Source of the DNA: JABSSA01 sp039960995
GTDB taxonomy: Bacteria > Pseudomonadota > Alphaproteobacteria > Rhodobacterales > Rhodobacteraceae
Assembly (NCBI GenBank): GCA_039960995.1
Contig: JBDVKF010000095.1
Span: 1 to 64,000 of the forward strand
Reading direction: 5' to 3'
DNA: 64,000 nt
Positions 1 through 8,521 of this stretch are shown here, piece after piece. Under the pieces are notes generated by a model. It was given only the letters and a program-made list of their open reading frames with translations, searched no databases and had not been told where the DNA came from. Position 1 is the first letter of the stretch. Every line of letters begins with the position of its first letter. The translations under genes and the position numbers were made by a program.

Positions 1-2
1 AC

Positions 3-98
3 AATCGCCGTCTGCTGGAGCCAATCGGGAACATCCCACCAGCCGAAGCAGAGGCACACTTCTATGCCGCTATGGAAAGATCAGATATGGCCGCGTAA
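3..98 (+). CDS. IS3-family transposase OrfB, C-terminal fragment
   Basis: The open frame enters from the left edge and ends at TAA 96-98, giving 31 residues. The tail reads NRRLLEPIGNIPPAEAE and ends ERSDMAA, a very common ending of the DDE integrase-like OrfB of IS3-family elements (IPPAEAE followed by a Y/F-rich stretch). The catalytic domain lies outside the window. It would catalyse cut-and-paste or copy-out transposition of the element whose terminal repeat follows at 111-137. Activity cannot be judged from this fragment. Confidence 0.75.
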   Translation, partial: NRRLLEPIGNIPPAEAEAHFYAAMERSDMAA

Positions 99-110
99 CT
101 AAGACAAATT

Positions 111-137
111 AGCCTCTGGCAAACCCGGCGTGGTTCA
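111..137. repeat. Terminal inverted repeat (right end) of the IS3-family element
   Basis: This sequence is 12 bp downstream of the transposase stop. Its outermost bases (minus-strand reading) are TGAACC, and the TGA doubles as the stop codon of the minus-strand gene at 135-665. The matching left repeat is outside the window. Confidence 0.65.
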
Positions 138-665
138 ACCAGCCTTCCAAAGAAAGACGTAGTGTAAAATATCAGCGTATTGCCTCCAGAGCCCTTCTAG
201 ACGGCTGGGACTGGTCTGCTTCAGAGCTCTCGGCAGCGCATTCCCGAACTCTGGGTCCTTTTGAAACTCGCCGCGCATATTGCTTAGTTCGACCAAGCTT
301 TTTGACACCATTAAATAGGCCTCTTCTTTGCTTGCTCCTCGCAGCACGGCCTCCAGCACCATCCTCAAGGGTTGCACGTCGTTGAAAATCACGTCCAAGA
401 TCAAAGCGCTCGGACTATGCAATTCGTGTCGAAGTTCTTCCGACTCTTCGAGAACCTTAAAGTGCGTCATGGCATTGAGCTCATTGCCTTGATCAAGATC
501 CGCCTTCGCCCATTCGATGTAGTAAAATGAAAGAATCCCAAGATATGTTCTGTCAAAACTCATCGCCTTTGAACGACTCAGGAAAAGGGTTTCGACAGCT
601 AACCATTGAGCTTCTGCCGACGAAATGAAGGGATAGCCTTCTGAAGGAACCCGTAGTTCAGGCAT
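135..665 (-). pseudogene. Hypothetical island protein, 3' end truncated by IS insertion
   Basis: The frame encodes 176 residues from ATG 665, chosen because GGAAAG lies just upstream; a GTG at 689 is an alternative. The protein is soluble and mostly helical by composition (many Leu, Ala and Glu). It has no signal peptide or membrane segment and I recognise no family. Its start overlaps the integrase stop by 8 bp on the same strand, so the two are probably co-transcribed. The reading frame stops at 135-137, exactly the first codon of the IS terminal repeat. The natural C-terminus was therefore probably removed by the insertion. Function is unknown. Confidence 0.6.
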
Positions 666-1839
666 CGGGCTTTCCGCCGATAAAATCACACCAAGTTTCT
701 AGCAGGTTTCGCCTTTTGGCCAAGAGATCCGAGCGAGCGTAGGCACGTTCGACCTCAGAACCAACTTGATGAGCAAGGCTCATCTCAGCCACTTCTCGCG
801 ACACACCCGGCTGCTCAGATGCCCAGTCACGAAAAGTGGATCTGAACCCATGCACAGTTACATTTTCGACCTGCATCCGACGGAGCAACATAAGCATGGA
901 CATATTGCTCATGGGCTTATGCCGTTTTTGACCCTCAAAAACCACCTCCGACTTAAACGCTTGGAGCGGCTCAACAATTGCCAGCATCTGCGGCGTCAGG
1001 GGCACACGGTGTTCTTGATCTGCTTTCATGCGTTCAGCTGGAACGATCCATAGTTTCTGATCGAAATCAAACTCTTCCCAGCAGGCATGCAAAACCTCAC
1101 TTGTGCGACTGGCCGTAAGACAAGTGAACATCAACGCCTTTGCGGCCATCGCATCCTTTGTAGCCAGATCAGCGAAGAAGCCGGGCACATCCTTCCAGTG
1201 CATTGCCTTATGGTGCTGTACCTTTTGTTTGACCTGCGGCAGCACACGGGCATCCCGGATCGTTGTCACGGGGTTCTCGCCGTCGCGGAATCCTTTGGAT
1301 TTAGCAACATCGAGCACGGCCTTGAGCCGCTGGGCGAGCCGTTTGGCCGTTTCGTGTTTCTCGGTCCAGACAGGAAGCAGCACTTGCAGCACCTCTGGCT
1401 GGCCGACCTCTGATACCGGCAATCGCCCGATCTTGGGGAAGGCATACTCAGCCAATGTGTTGATCCACTGCTGACCGTGTTTCGGGTTCTTCCACGTCGG
1501 CAGGCGTTCGATATGGACCTGACGCGCGATCTCTTCGAAGCACGGGATTTCCTGACGGCCATTGTAGCGCGGGTTGATGCCGCGCTTTGCCAACCGCCGA
1601 TATTCTAAGGCGCGGTCACGCGCTTCGTTCAGGGTTACGATGTCAGCGCCACCAAGCCCGAAGTCCGTTCGTAGGGGCTTGCCTTCACGGTTACGTTGAC
1701 CCTTCACCGTGACACGGACAATCCATCGTCTGGCACCCGATGGATCGACCACGAGGTACAAGCCGCTCCCGTCGCCGTGGCGACCGGGGCCGAGGGTTCG
1801 GACTAAATTCTTTGTCAGCTTTCCGCTCAGAGCAGCCAT
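658..1839 (-). CDS. Tyrosine recombinase (P4-type island integrase)
   Basis: This is a 393-aa site-specific recombinase that would integrate and excise the island at the neighbouring tRNA gene. The N-terminus has the DUF4102 arm-binding form (GDGSGLYLVV, about residues 22-31), followed by a core-binding domain and a C-terminal catalytic domain. The catalytic set is visible: Arg245 (TASRTSEVL), Lys272, His330-x-x-Arg333 (HGFR), His357 and the nucleophile Tyr367 (ERAYARSD). All residues needed for activity are present. ATG 1839 was chosen over a TTG at 1866 because integrases of this family begin close to this point. The gene lies 148 bp from the 3' end of tRNA-Ser and points away from it, the usual arrangement for tRNA-integrated islands. 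Confidence 0.93.
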   Translation of the reverse strand: MAALSGKLTKNLVRTLGPGRHGDGSGLYLVVDPSGARRWIVRVTVKGQRNREGKPLRTDFGLGGADIVTLNEARDRALEYRRLAKRGINPRYNGRQEIPCFEEIARQVHIERLPTWKNPKHGQQWINTLAEYAFPKIGRLPVSEVGQPEVLQVLLPVWTEKHETAKRLAQRLKAVLDVAKSKGFRDGENPVTTIRDARVLPQVKQKVQHHKAMHWKDVPGFFADLATKDAMAAKALMFTCLTASRTSEVLHACWEEFDFDQKLWIVPAERMKADQEHRVPLTPQMLAIVEPLQAFKSEVVFEGQKRHKPMSNMSMLMLLRRMQVENVTVHGFRSTFRDWASEQPGVSREVAEMSLAHQVGSEVERAYARSDLLAKRRNLLETWCDFIGGKPDA

Positions 1840-1925
1840 GCAAATACCACGATTTCTACCACGCAATGAATAGAAACGAGTCTAATCGAAGAAAAATGAA
1901 AAGCAACAATGTATACAGTTAAATC

Positions 1926-1951
1926 AACAAAAACAGCCCCATAAGGGGCTT
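1926..1951 (-). terminator. Intrinsic terminator downstream of tRNA-Ser
   Basis: On the minus strand the hairpin AGCCCC / TTAT / GGGGCT is followed by GTTTTTG. It lies about 36 bp past the tRNA 3' end, so it would end tRNA-Ser transcription. It sits on the island side of the presumed attachment site, so the terminator may have been supplied by the integrated element. Confidence 0.6.
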
Positions 1952-1986
1952 AACAAGTATCAACAGAAATGAATGAAAATGGTGGG

Positions 1987-2076
1987 TGGCGGAGACGAAG
2001 GGATTCGAACCCTCGAGACCCTTCCGGGCCTACTCCCTTAGCAGGGGAGCGCCTTCGACCACTCGGCCACGTCTCC
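1987..2076 (-). tRNA. tRNA-Ser (anticodon GCT), CCA encoded; likely att site
   Basis: The minus strand folds as a class II tRNA. The acceptor pairs GGAGACG with CGTCTCC and is followed by discriminator G and an encoded CCA (1987-1989). The anticodon loop is CTGCTAA with anticodon GCT, a long variable arm is present, and the T loop is GGTTCGAATCC. It decodes AGC/AGU serine codons. The adjacent integrase suggests that the 3' half is the attB/attP core of the island to the left. The gene has been restored intact, as expected when an element carries the tRNA 3' end. The second att copy is outside the window. Confidence 0.96.
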
Positions 2077-2332
2077 GCTGACCTGAATAGGGTTCGCGCG
2101 GGTGATTCACAAGTGTCTTTTTTCCAACAGGACTGATTGGTTGTTGGACGCTATTTTTCAACTACCCGGCGCAGTCTACTTTCCTTGTTTCGATGAATTA
2201 TGGATTGTCTCGCTCACAGACGTTAACAGTCCGATGCTCAGACAGTGACTGTACTGAAACCACTCGCACAAGCTGCTGATTGTTATAAGGTTCTCAGGAA
2301 CCATCGAAACTTGAGCGAAACAAGGAGCTGAG

Positions 2333-3391
2333 ATGCGAGCGATCCGTGTGAGCGGTCCAAACGATGCGACATGCCAATCCGTTGCGTTGCGCGATGTGGA
2401 AGGTGGTGAGGTTCTGGTTCGGGTGCGTGCGACAGGGATTTGCGGGACGGATTTGGAAATACTCGACGGATCAATGCCTTATTACACGCGGGGGCTGGCC
2501 TTTTACCCAGTCACACCTGGCCATGAATGGGCGGGGCAGATTGAGGCGAAAGGGGCAGATGTCACAGGATTCGAAGTCGGTGATCACGTTGTCGGAGAAT
2601 GCAGCATCGGGTGTGGAGGCTGCGCGCGATGCATAACTGGAGCGTATCATCGGTGTCTGTCGCGAACAGAAACGGGGATATTAAACCGGGACGGCGGGTT
2701 TGCAGAATATTTGATCTTTCCGGCACGATATTTGCATCGCATCGACGACAACATTGATATACGCGCTGCGGCATTGGTTGAACCGACCGCGGTGGCTGCA
2801 AACGGTTTGAAACTGGGTCTTCTATCTGAGCAGGATAACCTTGCAATCTATGGTGACGGGCCAATTGGATTGTTGGTGTTGCTGGTCGCGAGAGCGTTTG
2901 GGGCACGGAAAATTGTCGTGGTTGGTGCCCATACTGAACGGTTGAAATGTGCCGCTCGATTGGGGGCAGATGCAGTAATCGACACGCGTTCTCAAGATGT
3001 TACGCGTGCTTTGCAAGCACAATTCGAAGGAGCTTTACCGGACCTTGCAGTGGAAGCGACCGGGCAGCCGGATGCAGCTGGTGCCGCTATAAGCAACGTG
3101 TCCCCTGGTGGTAGGGTAGTTTTGCAGGGGTTGTTTGCAGGTCGAAAATTGAGCGAATTCGATCTTGATCAAGTCGTCATAAATGATCTGTCCATTAAGG
3201 GCGCATTGGGCAGTCCTAATATTTGGCCCGAAGTCATCAACATGATTGAACAGGGGCAGGTCGACCCACTTTTAATCGTGACACATGAATTGCCGTTGGA
3301 TCGGTTTTTGGACGGGGTGGAGCTGGCGAAATCGCGCCAGGGGATCAAAATACTGATCACTCAACCCGACGAGCCTTTGAGGTGTGGCTGA
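2333..3391 (+). CDS. Zinc-dependent medium-chain alcohol/polyol dehydrogenase
   Basis: This 352-aa protein belongs to the Zn-binding MDR superfamily of NAD(P)-dependent alcohol dehydrogenases (sorbitol/threonine dehydrogenase branch). Catalytic zinc ligands are Cys37 (GICGTD) and His64-Glu65 (GHEWAG). A structural zinc lobe is formed by Cys94, Cys97, Cys100 and Cys108. The Rossmann nucleotide-binding loop GDGPIG is near residue 175. A strong ribosome site (AAGGAG) lies 6 bp before the ATG. The substrate cannot be read from sequence; sugar alcohols or amino alcohols are likely. It is the first chromosomal gene after the tRNA and stands alone, with carB converging on it. Confidence 0.88.
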   Translation: MRAIRVSGPNDATCQSVALRDVEGGEVLVRVRATGICGTDLEILDGSMPYYTRGLAFYPVTPGHEWAGQIEAKGADVTGFEVGDHVVGECSIGCGGCARCITGAYHRCLSRTETGILNRDGGFAEYLIFPARYLHRIDDNIDIRAAALVEPTAVAANGLKLGLLSEQDNLAIYGDGPIGLLVLLVARAFGARKIVVVGAHTERLKCAARLGADAVIDTRSQDVTRALQAQFEGALPDLAVEATGQPDAAGAAISNVSPGGRVVLQGLFAGRKLSEFDLDQVVINDLSIKGALGSPNIWPEVINMIEQGQVDPLLIVTHELPLDRFLDGVELAKSRQGIKILITQPDEPLRCG

Positions 3392-3558
3392 AAGCGCCGA
3401 ATTGTTTAGATCAACGAGAAACGTGCAGGAGTGGCTTAAACTGTCAGGCCACTCTGCGTCTTGGTGGAACGGATCGAACGCCCGTTTGAAATGTGAGGCC
3501 TTAGATTTACGGTTCCGCCCTCATGTCTGGGGTTCAGACAAAGGCCGAAACCTGAGAT

Positions 3559-3582
3559 CCTTAGGTCCCGTGATCCCTAAGG
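3559..3582. terminator. Weak hairpin between the dehydrogenase gene and carB
   Basis: A perfect 7-bp inverted repeat (CCTTAGG ... CCTAAGG) with a 10-nt loop lies just before the carB stop in the convergent gap. Only a short GTTTT follows on the plus strand and there is no clear T-run on the minus strand, so terminator function is uncertain. Confidence 0.35.
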
Positions 3583-3585
3583 GTT

Positions 3586-6500
3586 TTAGGCCTGCAAGGC
3601 TTTTACTCCTACATCCCCTTCAGCTTGCGCCTTGATCGCAAGGGCGGCGGCGTGTGCACCGGCTGCGGTCGTGTAATAAGGGATTTTATCGTACAATGCG
3701 ATCGAACGGATGGACTTAGAATCTTCAACCGCTTGCGCGCCTTCGGTGGTGTTGATCACCAACTGTACGCCACCGTCTTTCATTGTATCTGTAACATCTG
3801 GGCGACCTTCATAGACCTTGTTGACCGGATCGCAGGCGATGCCAGCATCGGTTAACCACGCAACCGTGCCGCGCGTGGCGATCAGTGTGAAACCCTGATC
3901 CACCAAAGTGCGTGCGGCTTCGATCATTTGCGCCGTCTTGTCGTCGTCTCGGATGGATAAAAAGGCACAGCCCTCTGAAGGCAATATTGTACCAGCCCCG
4001 AGTTGCGCTTTCAGGAAGGCTCGTGGGAAATCCCGATCCCAGCCCATGACTTCGCCGGTTGAGCGCATTTCGGGCCCCAAAATCGTGTCGACACCAGGGA
4101 ACCGCGCAAAAGGCAGAACGGCCTCTTTCACTGAGAACCAAGGCATATTGGGATCGGCCAATGTCATCGGGTTGGCCAAAGGCAACACATCGTCATACCC
4201 GACGTCTTTATAAGCCGGACGTTTGGGGAAGTTGGAAAGCGGTTCCCCGGCCATGACTCGAGCGGCGATGGCGGCGATTGCACTGTCCGTTGATTTCGCC
4301 ACAAACGGAACCGTACGGGATGCGCGAGGATTGACTTCGATCAGATAGATGTCGCCGTCCTTGATCGCAAATTGGACGTTCATCAGGCCTTTGACATTCA
4401 GCGCCTTTGCAAGCTCAACAGTCTGGCGTTGAACCTCGGAAATTAAGTCATCTGACAAGGAATATGGCGGCAGCGAACAGGCACTGTCACCGGAGTGAAC
4501 GCCAGCTTCTTCGATGTGCTGCATGATGCCCGAAACATGTACGTCTGTGCCATCCGCAAGCGCATCAACGTCCAGTTCAACAGCGCCGGACAAATAGCTG
4601 TCCAACAAAACCGGGCTATCGCCGGACACAACGACCGCTTCTGAGATGTATCGTTCAAGACTGGCCTGATCGCGTACGATTTCCATCGCACGTCCGCCCA
4701 AAACATATGACGGACGGATCACCAGCGGAAAGCCGATGTCGTTTGCGATTGCCAATGCTTCTTCGTCGGAATGTGCGATGCCGTTGCGAGGCTGTTTCAA
4801 GCCAAGGTCGATGACCAGTTGTTTAAACCGTTCGCGGTCTTCAGCCAGGTCAATTGCATCCGGAGTTGTCCCAAGGATGGGAATGCCTGCCGCTTCAAGG
4901 TCATTGGCCAATTTTAATGGGGTTTGCCCACCAAACTGAACGATGACACCGTGCAAAGTGCCGTTTTCCTGCTCTTTGGTCAGGATTTCCATGACATGTT
5001 CAAACGTCAGCGGTTCAAAATAAAGACGATCTGATGTGTCGTAATCTGTTGAAACGGTCTCGGGGTTGCAATTGATCATGATGGTTTCATAACCCGCATC
5101 CGACAGTGCGAAACACGCGTGACAGCAGCAATAGTCAAATTCGATACCTTGCCCGATGCGGTTTGGGCCACCACCAAGAATGACGATCTTTTTGGCGTCA
5201 GACGGGCGGGCTTCGCATTCGGGAGCGCCAAACATCGGCGCTTCGTAGGTGGAGTACATATAGGGTGTTTGCGCTTCAAATTCTGCGGCACATGTGTCGA
5301 TGCGTTTGAATTGTGCAATGACATCCAATGCGATACGTGCTGACCGCACTTCGATTTCGGTTGCAGTGGTCAAATGCGCAAGGCGCGCATCTGTAAAGCC
5401 CAGCATTTTGAGCGCGCGCATGCCGTCCGCGTCCTGCGGCAACCCCGATGCTTCTACGTCTTGTTCTGCTTCGATGATTTCACGAATGCGGGACAGGAAC
5501 CAAGGGTCAAATTTGGTCACGCCGTGGATGTCGTCATCCGACAAACCTTCGCGCATGGCTTGGGCAATCACCCGTAAGCGATCTGGTGTTTGGCGAGCCA
5601 ATGCGCGCGTAATAGCGGCCTTGCCGGTTGCTGGATCATCTGCACCGGGAATTTCGATCTCATCAAAGCCGGTTAATCCTGTCTCAAGCGAGGTTAAAGC
5701 CTTTTGCAACGACTCGTGGATCGTGCGCCCAATCGACATGACTTCGCCAACAGATTTCATCGCCGTGGACAGAAGAGGTTCAGACCCCGAGAATTTCTCG
5801 AATGCAAAGCGTGGAACCTTTGTGACGACATAGTCGATCGTCGGCTCAAAGCTGGCGGGCGTTACTTTGGTAATGTCGTTGTCTAATTCGTCGAGCGTGA
5901 AGCCAACTGCGAGTTTGGCCGCGATTTTAGCGATTGGAAAGCCCGTCGCCTTAGAGGCCAAGGCGGACGAACGTGACACGCGCGGGTTCATTTCGATCAC
6001 GACCATTCGGCCGTCGTCTGGGTTTACGGCCCATTGGACATTTGATCCGCCGGTTTCAACGCCGATTTCGCGCAGGACGGCGATCGAAGCAGATCGCATC
6101 ATTTGGTATTCTTTGTCGGTCAATGTCAGGGCAGGGGCCACAGTGATACTGTCGCCTGTGTGCACGCCCATCGGATCCACGTTTTCGATAGAACAGACGA
6201 TGATCGCGTTGTCAGCCGTGTCACGCACGACTTCCATTTCGAATTCTTTCCAACCCAGCAGGCTTTCATCAACAAGAATCTGGCCCACAGGTGAAGCATC
6301 CATACCCGAGCGGCAGAAATGGATGTAATCTTCGCGGTTATAGGCAACGCCGCCACCAGTGCCACCCAAAGTGAAGGCGGGACGAATAATGGCGGGCAAG
6401 CCAATTTCATCCAGCGCATCCAGCGCAATTTGTACACCTGCATCCAGATCACCATCAGGCGCAGTCACGATCGTGGCTTTGGGATTTTCAAGGCCGATGC

Positions 6501-6912
6501 GATCCATAGCTTCGCGGAACAGTTTGCGGTCTTCGGCCATTTCAATGGCATCGCGTTTGGCACCGATCATTTCGACATTATGTTCGGCAAGGACGCCCAT
6601 TTCCTCAAGCGCGAGGGCCGTATTCAATCCCGTCTGCCCACCCATCGTGGGCAACAATGCGTCTGGCTTTTCCTTTGCAATGATCTTGGCAACAACTTCG
6701 GGCGTAATCGGTTCGATATACGTCGCGTCGGCAAGGCCGGGGTCTGTCATGATGGTCGCCGGGTTCGAGTTGACCAAGATAACGCGATACCCTTCTTCGC
6801 GCAGCGCCTTACAGGCCTGTGCACCAGAATAGTCAAACTCGCAGGCTTGCCCAATAATAATGGGGCCTGCGCCGATGATCATTATGGACTTGATATCGGT
6901 TCTTTTCGGCAT
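3586..6912 (-). CDS. carB: Carbamoyl-phosphate synthase large subunit
   Basis: The full-length 1108-aa CarB makes carbamoyl phosphate from ammonia (delivered by the CarA glutaminase), bicarbonate and two ATP, for pyrimidine and arginine synthesis. Two homologous ATP-grasp halves are visible. The first begins KSIMIIGAGPIIIGQACEFD and the second begins IVILGGGPNRIGQGIEFDYC. An oligomerisation region lies between them and a C-terminal MGS-like regulatory domain follows (about residues 950-1108). Length and motifs are typical, with no truncation. It is monocistronic here; carA is not in the window. Enzymes of this family are controlled by UMP and ornithine through the MGS domain. Confidence 0.98.
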   Translation of the reverse strand: MPKRTDIKSIMIIGAGPIIIGQACEFDYSGAQACKALREEGYRVILVNSNPATIMTDPGLADATYIEPITPEVVAKIIAKEKPDALLPTMGGQTGLNTALALEEMGVLAEHNVEMIGAKRDAIEMAEDRKLFREAMDRIGLENPKATIVTAPDGDLDAGVQIALDALDEIGLPAIIRPAFTLGGTGGGVAYNREDYIHFCRSGMDASPVGQILVDESLLGWKEFEMEVVRDTADNAIIVCSIENVDPMGVHTGDSITVAPALTLTDKEYQMMRSASIAVLREIGVETGGSNVQWAVNPDDGRMVVIEMNPRVSRSSALASKATGFPIAKIAAKLAVGFTLDELDNDITKVTPASFEPTIDYVVTKVPRFAFEKFSGSEPLLSTAMKSVGEVMSIGRTIHESLQKALTSLETGLTGFDEIEIPGADDPATGKAAITRALARQTPDRLRVIAQAMREGLSDDDIHGVTKFDPWFLSRIREIIEAEQDVEASGLPQDADGMRALKMLGFTDARLAHLTTATEIEVRSARIALDVIAQFKRIDTCAAEFEAQTPYMYSTYEAPMFGAPECEARPSDAKKIVILGGGPNRIGQGIEFDYCCCHACFALSDAGYETIMINCNPETVSTDYDTSDRLYFEPLTFEHVMEILTKEQENGTLHGVIVQFGGQTPLKLANDLEAAGIPILGTTPDAIDLAEDRERFKQLVIDLGLKQPRNGIAHSDEEALAIANDIGFPLVIRPSYVLGGRAMEIVRDQASLERYISEAVVVSGDSPVLLDSYLSGAVELDVDALADGTDVHVSGIMQHIEEAGVHSGDSACSLPPYSLSDDLISEVQRQTVELAKALNVKGLMNVQFAIKDGDIYLIEVNPRASRTVPFVAKSTDSAIAAIAARVMAGEPLSNFPKRPAYKDVGYDDVLPLANPMTLADPNMPWFSVKEAVLPFARFPGVDTILGPEMRSTGEVMGWDRDFPRAFLKAQLGAGTILPSEGCAFLSIRDDDKTAQMIEAARTLVDQGFTLIATRGTVAWLTDAGIACDPVNKVYEGRPDVTDTMKDGGVQLVINTTEGAQAVEDSKSIRSIALYDKIPYYTTAAGAHAAALAIKAQAEGDVGVKALQA

Positions 6913-6983
6913 TTCAGGACCCCCGCCAACAAATTGTCCGCGTTATAGGCTTGGTGCGCGCGGACGCAAGGGGGCAGTGCGGT

Positions 6984-7574
6984 TTATTGCAAGTAACGCG
7001 CCCGAATAATCAGATAGATTGTCCAGTTGATGATAAATGCCAGGACCAGAATTCCGAATGTCGTGTATGCCAGAGCAATCATTGGCCCCAAGGTCAGAAA
7101 AATACCGGCGAATAGGATGATTTTAAGCAAATGACAGAACGCTTCGAGCCGCATAGCAAAGGGAGCGTCATCGCCATATCCACGCCAAATGGAATTTGAT
7201 CGTAGGATTTCATCTGGCATGAACGAAAGCCCGAACGTGCACAACACATTCATGACAGACCAAAGCGCTACAATCATCATTGCAGTCAGCGCGGTTTGAA
7301 AAACAACCCAACTGGCCAAGGTTAGGCCAGCGCAACAAATGGCGGCAAGGATCAGATAGTCGTCAATTTCGCCTTTGAAAAAATTCAATCGAGTCGTCAG
7401 AAGTTGAAAAATGCGAATGAGTAAATCGACCCCGACGGCCAGCGCGAACGGATCAAGATTGTAAGGGGTGTGGTGATCCTGTGCTGCAAGGAACACTGCG
7501 AAAACCACAGTGGCCCGCGCCCATGACTGCAAGGAGACAGGAGGGACATTACGCCATGTGTTCAACCATTCCAT
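6984..7574 (-). CDS. Hypothetical integral membrane protein
   Basis: The protein has 196 aa and five or six predicted hydrophobic segments separated by short polar loops: ARATVVFAVFLA, YLILAAICCAGLTLASWVVF, MMIVALWSVMNVLCTFGL, ILFAGIFLTLGPMIAL and FGILVLAFIINWTIYLII. It ends with a basic RARYLQ tail. I recognise no family. ATG 7574 was preferred to a TTG one codon earlier; no clear Shine-Dalgarno is visible. It lies 72 bp upstream of carB on the same strand, so read-through is possible. It is divergent from the lysozyme-like gene. Confidence 0.7.
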   Translation of the reverse strand: MEWLNTWRNVPPVSLQSWARATVVFAVFLAAQDHHTPYNLDPFALAVGVDLLIRIFQLLTTRLNFFKGEIDDYLILAAICCAGLTLASWVVFQTALTAMMIVALWSVMNVLCTFGLSFMPDEILRSNSIWRGYGDDAPFAMRLEAFCHLLKIILFAGIFLTLGPMIALAYTTFGILVLAFIINWTIYLIIRARYLQ

Positions 7575-7738
7575 CAAGAAAATATGCGCGACAAATCAGG
7601 CGAGCTTTCGACGTAAATCAGGTTGTTTTGGTGCAAGGCAGGACAAGGTCTTTCCAAGTTCGGAAATCCTCGAAACAGATTGTCAATAAATACCCCCTAT
7701 TTGTTCCTTGTGTGTTCCGCAAGTCCAGTAAGGCTGCA

Positions 7739-8497
7739 ATGGTGTGTCAGGTGAATAACCTTTGGTTTGTTGTAATCAGTTTTTTGTTTGCGAGTGCGGT
7801 CTCTGGCTTTGCCGAGTCGCAATCGCTTTTTGGTCATCAAGTGTTGGGGCAAAGCTCTGGCGCATTGATACCTGTCGGCATGCCCGGTGCGGAGGAAATT
7901 GACGCTCCGCGCCGGGCAAGTCTTTTTATTGGTCGCGACGACAACAGCTTGTTCGCGGGGGCGCCGCTTCGAAATCCAAATCTGGGTGTTGGGTCTGCAT
8001 TGCCCACGGTGTTGACGGGTAACGGAGTTGTGGGGCTGCGAAATCTGATCGCACGCGCAGAAGCTGGGCGCGCAGGGTATGATGCGGTTCAATATGGCGC
8101 ACGGATAAAGCCAAGCAAACGCCCTACAAACATGACCATCGCAGAAATCTACCAATGGATTGAGGATACACCGGGTCAACCCCATGCCATTGGGCGGTAC
8201 CAAATGATTCCCGCAACCTTACGGTCATTGGTCAAACGCGCCGGTGTCAAAACGTCAGCACGTTTTACACCCGCATTGCAGGATAAGCTGTCAAATCTTT
8301 TTCTTGAAGACGCAGGTATAACGGCCTTTACCAACGGCGCGATGAGCCGGAAAACATTCATGAACAATCTGGCCAAGATTTGGGCCGGACTTCCAAATTC
8401 GTCAGGTCGATCTCACTACGACGGATATGCTGGCAACAAAGCGGTCATTAGCTGGGCGTGGTTCGAATCTGAAATAATGCGCATCTTTCCCAGTTAG
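7739..8497 (+). CDS. Secreted lysozyme-like (lambda endolysin-type) domain protein
   Basis: The protein has 252 aa from ATG 7739, which has AAGG upstream and leads directly into a signal peptide (WFVVISFLFASAVSGFA). An upstream in-frame extension to 7481 overlaps the divergent membrane gene and was rejected. The C-terminal half reads like the lysozyme fold of lambda R/GH104-type enzymes: LIARAEAGRAGYDAV, then AIGRYQMIPATLRSL, FTPALQDKLSNLFLEDAG and the WAGLPNSSGRSHYDGYAGNK-type end. The Glu in ARAEAG is the probable catalytic acid. It likely acts on peptidoglycan in the periplasm or outside the cell. Phage origin is possible, but no other phage gene is near. Confidence 0.72.
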   Translation: MVCQVNNLWFVVISFLFASAVSGFAESQSLFGHQVLGQSSGALIPVGMPGAEEIDAPRRASLFIGRDDNSLFAGAPLRNPNLGVGSALPTVLTGNGVVGLRNLIARAEAGRAGYDAVQYGARIKPSKRPTNMTIAEIYQWIEDTPGQPHAIGRYQMIPATLRSLVKRAGVKTSARFTPALQDKLSNLFLEDAGITAFTNGAMSRKTFMNNLAKIWAGLPNSSGRSHYDGYAGNKAVISWAWFESEIMRIFPS

Positions 8498-8521
8498 GAT
8501 ACGTGAAAATCGGTATCACCG

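Larger units (their letters stand above)
1..137 (+). mobile_element. Right end of an IS3-family insertion sequence (partial)
   Basis: The window opens inside an insertion sequence. It holds the last codons of a transposase (3-98) followed by a terminal sequence at 111-137. Read from the outer end inward, that terminal sequence begins TGAACC and contains a CCGGGTTT-like core, the usual form of IS3-family inverted repeats. The outer end falls exactly at 137. The left part of the element lies outside the window, so copy number, target duplication and intactness cannot be judged. Family assignment rests on the transposase tail and the terminal repeat. Confidence 0.75.

Noticed and set aside
5294..5833. 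179-aa plus-strand frame inside carB
   Set aside because: It lies fully antisense to a conserved CarB region; its composition is that of a reverse-complement shadow.
7481..7738. 86-codon upstream extension of the lysozyme-like gene
   Set aside because: It overlaps the divergent membrane gene, and a signal peptide starts at ATG 7739.
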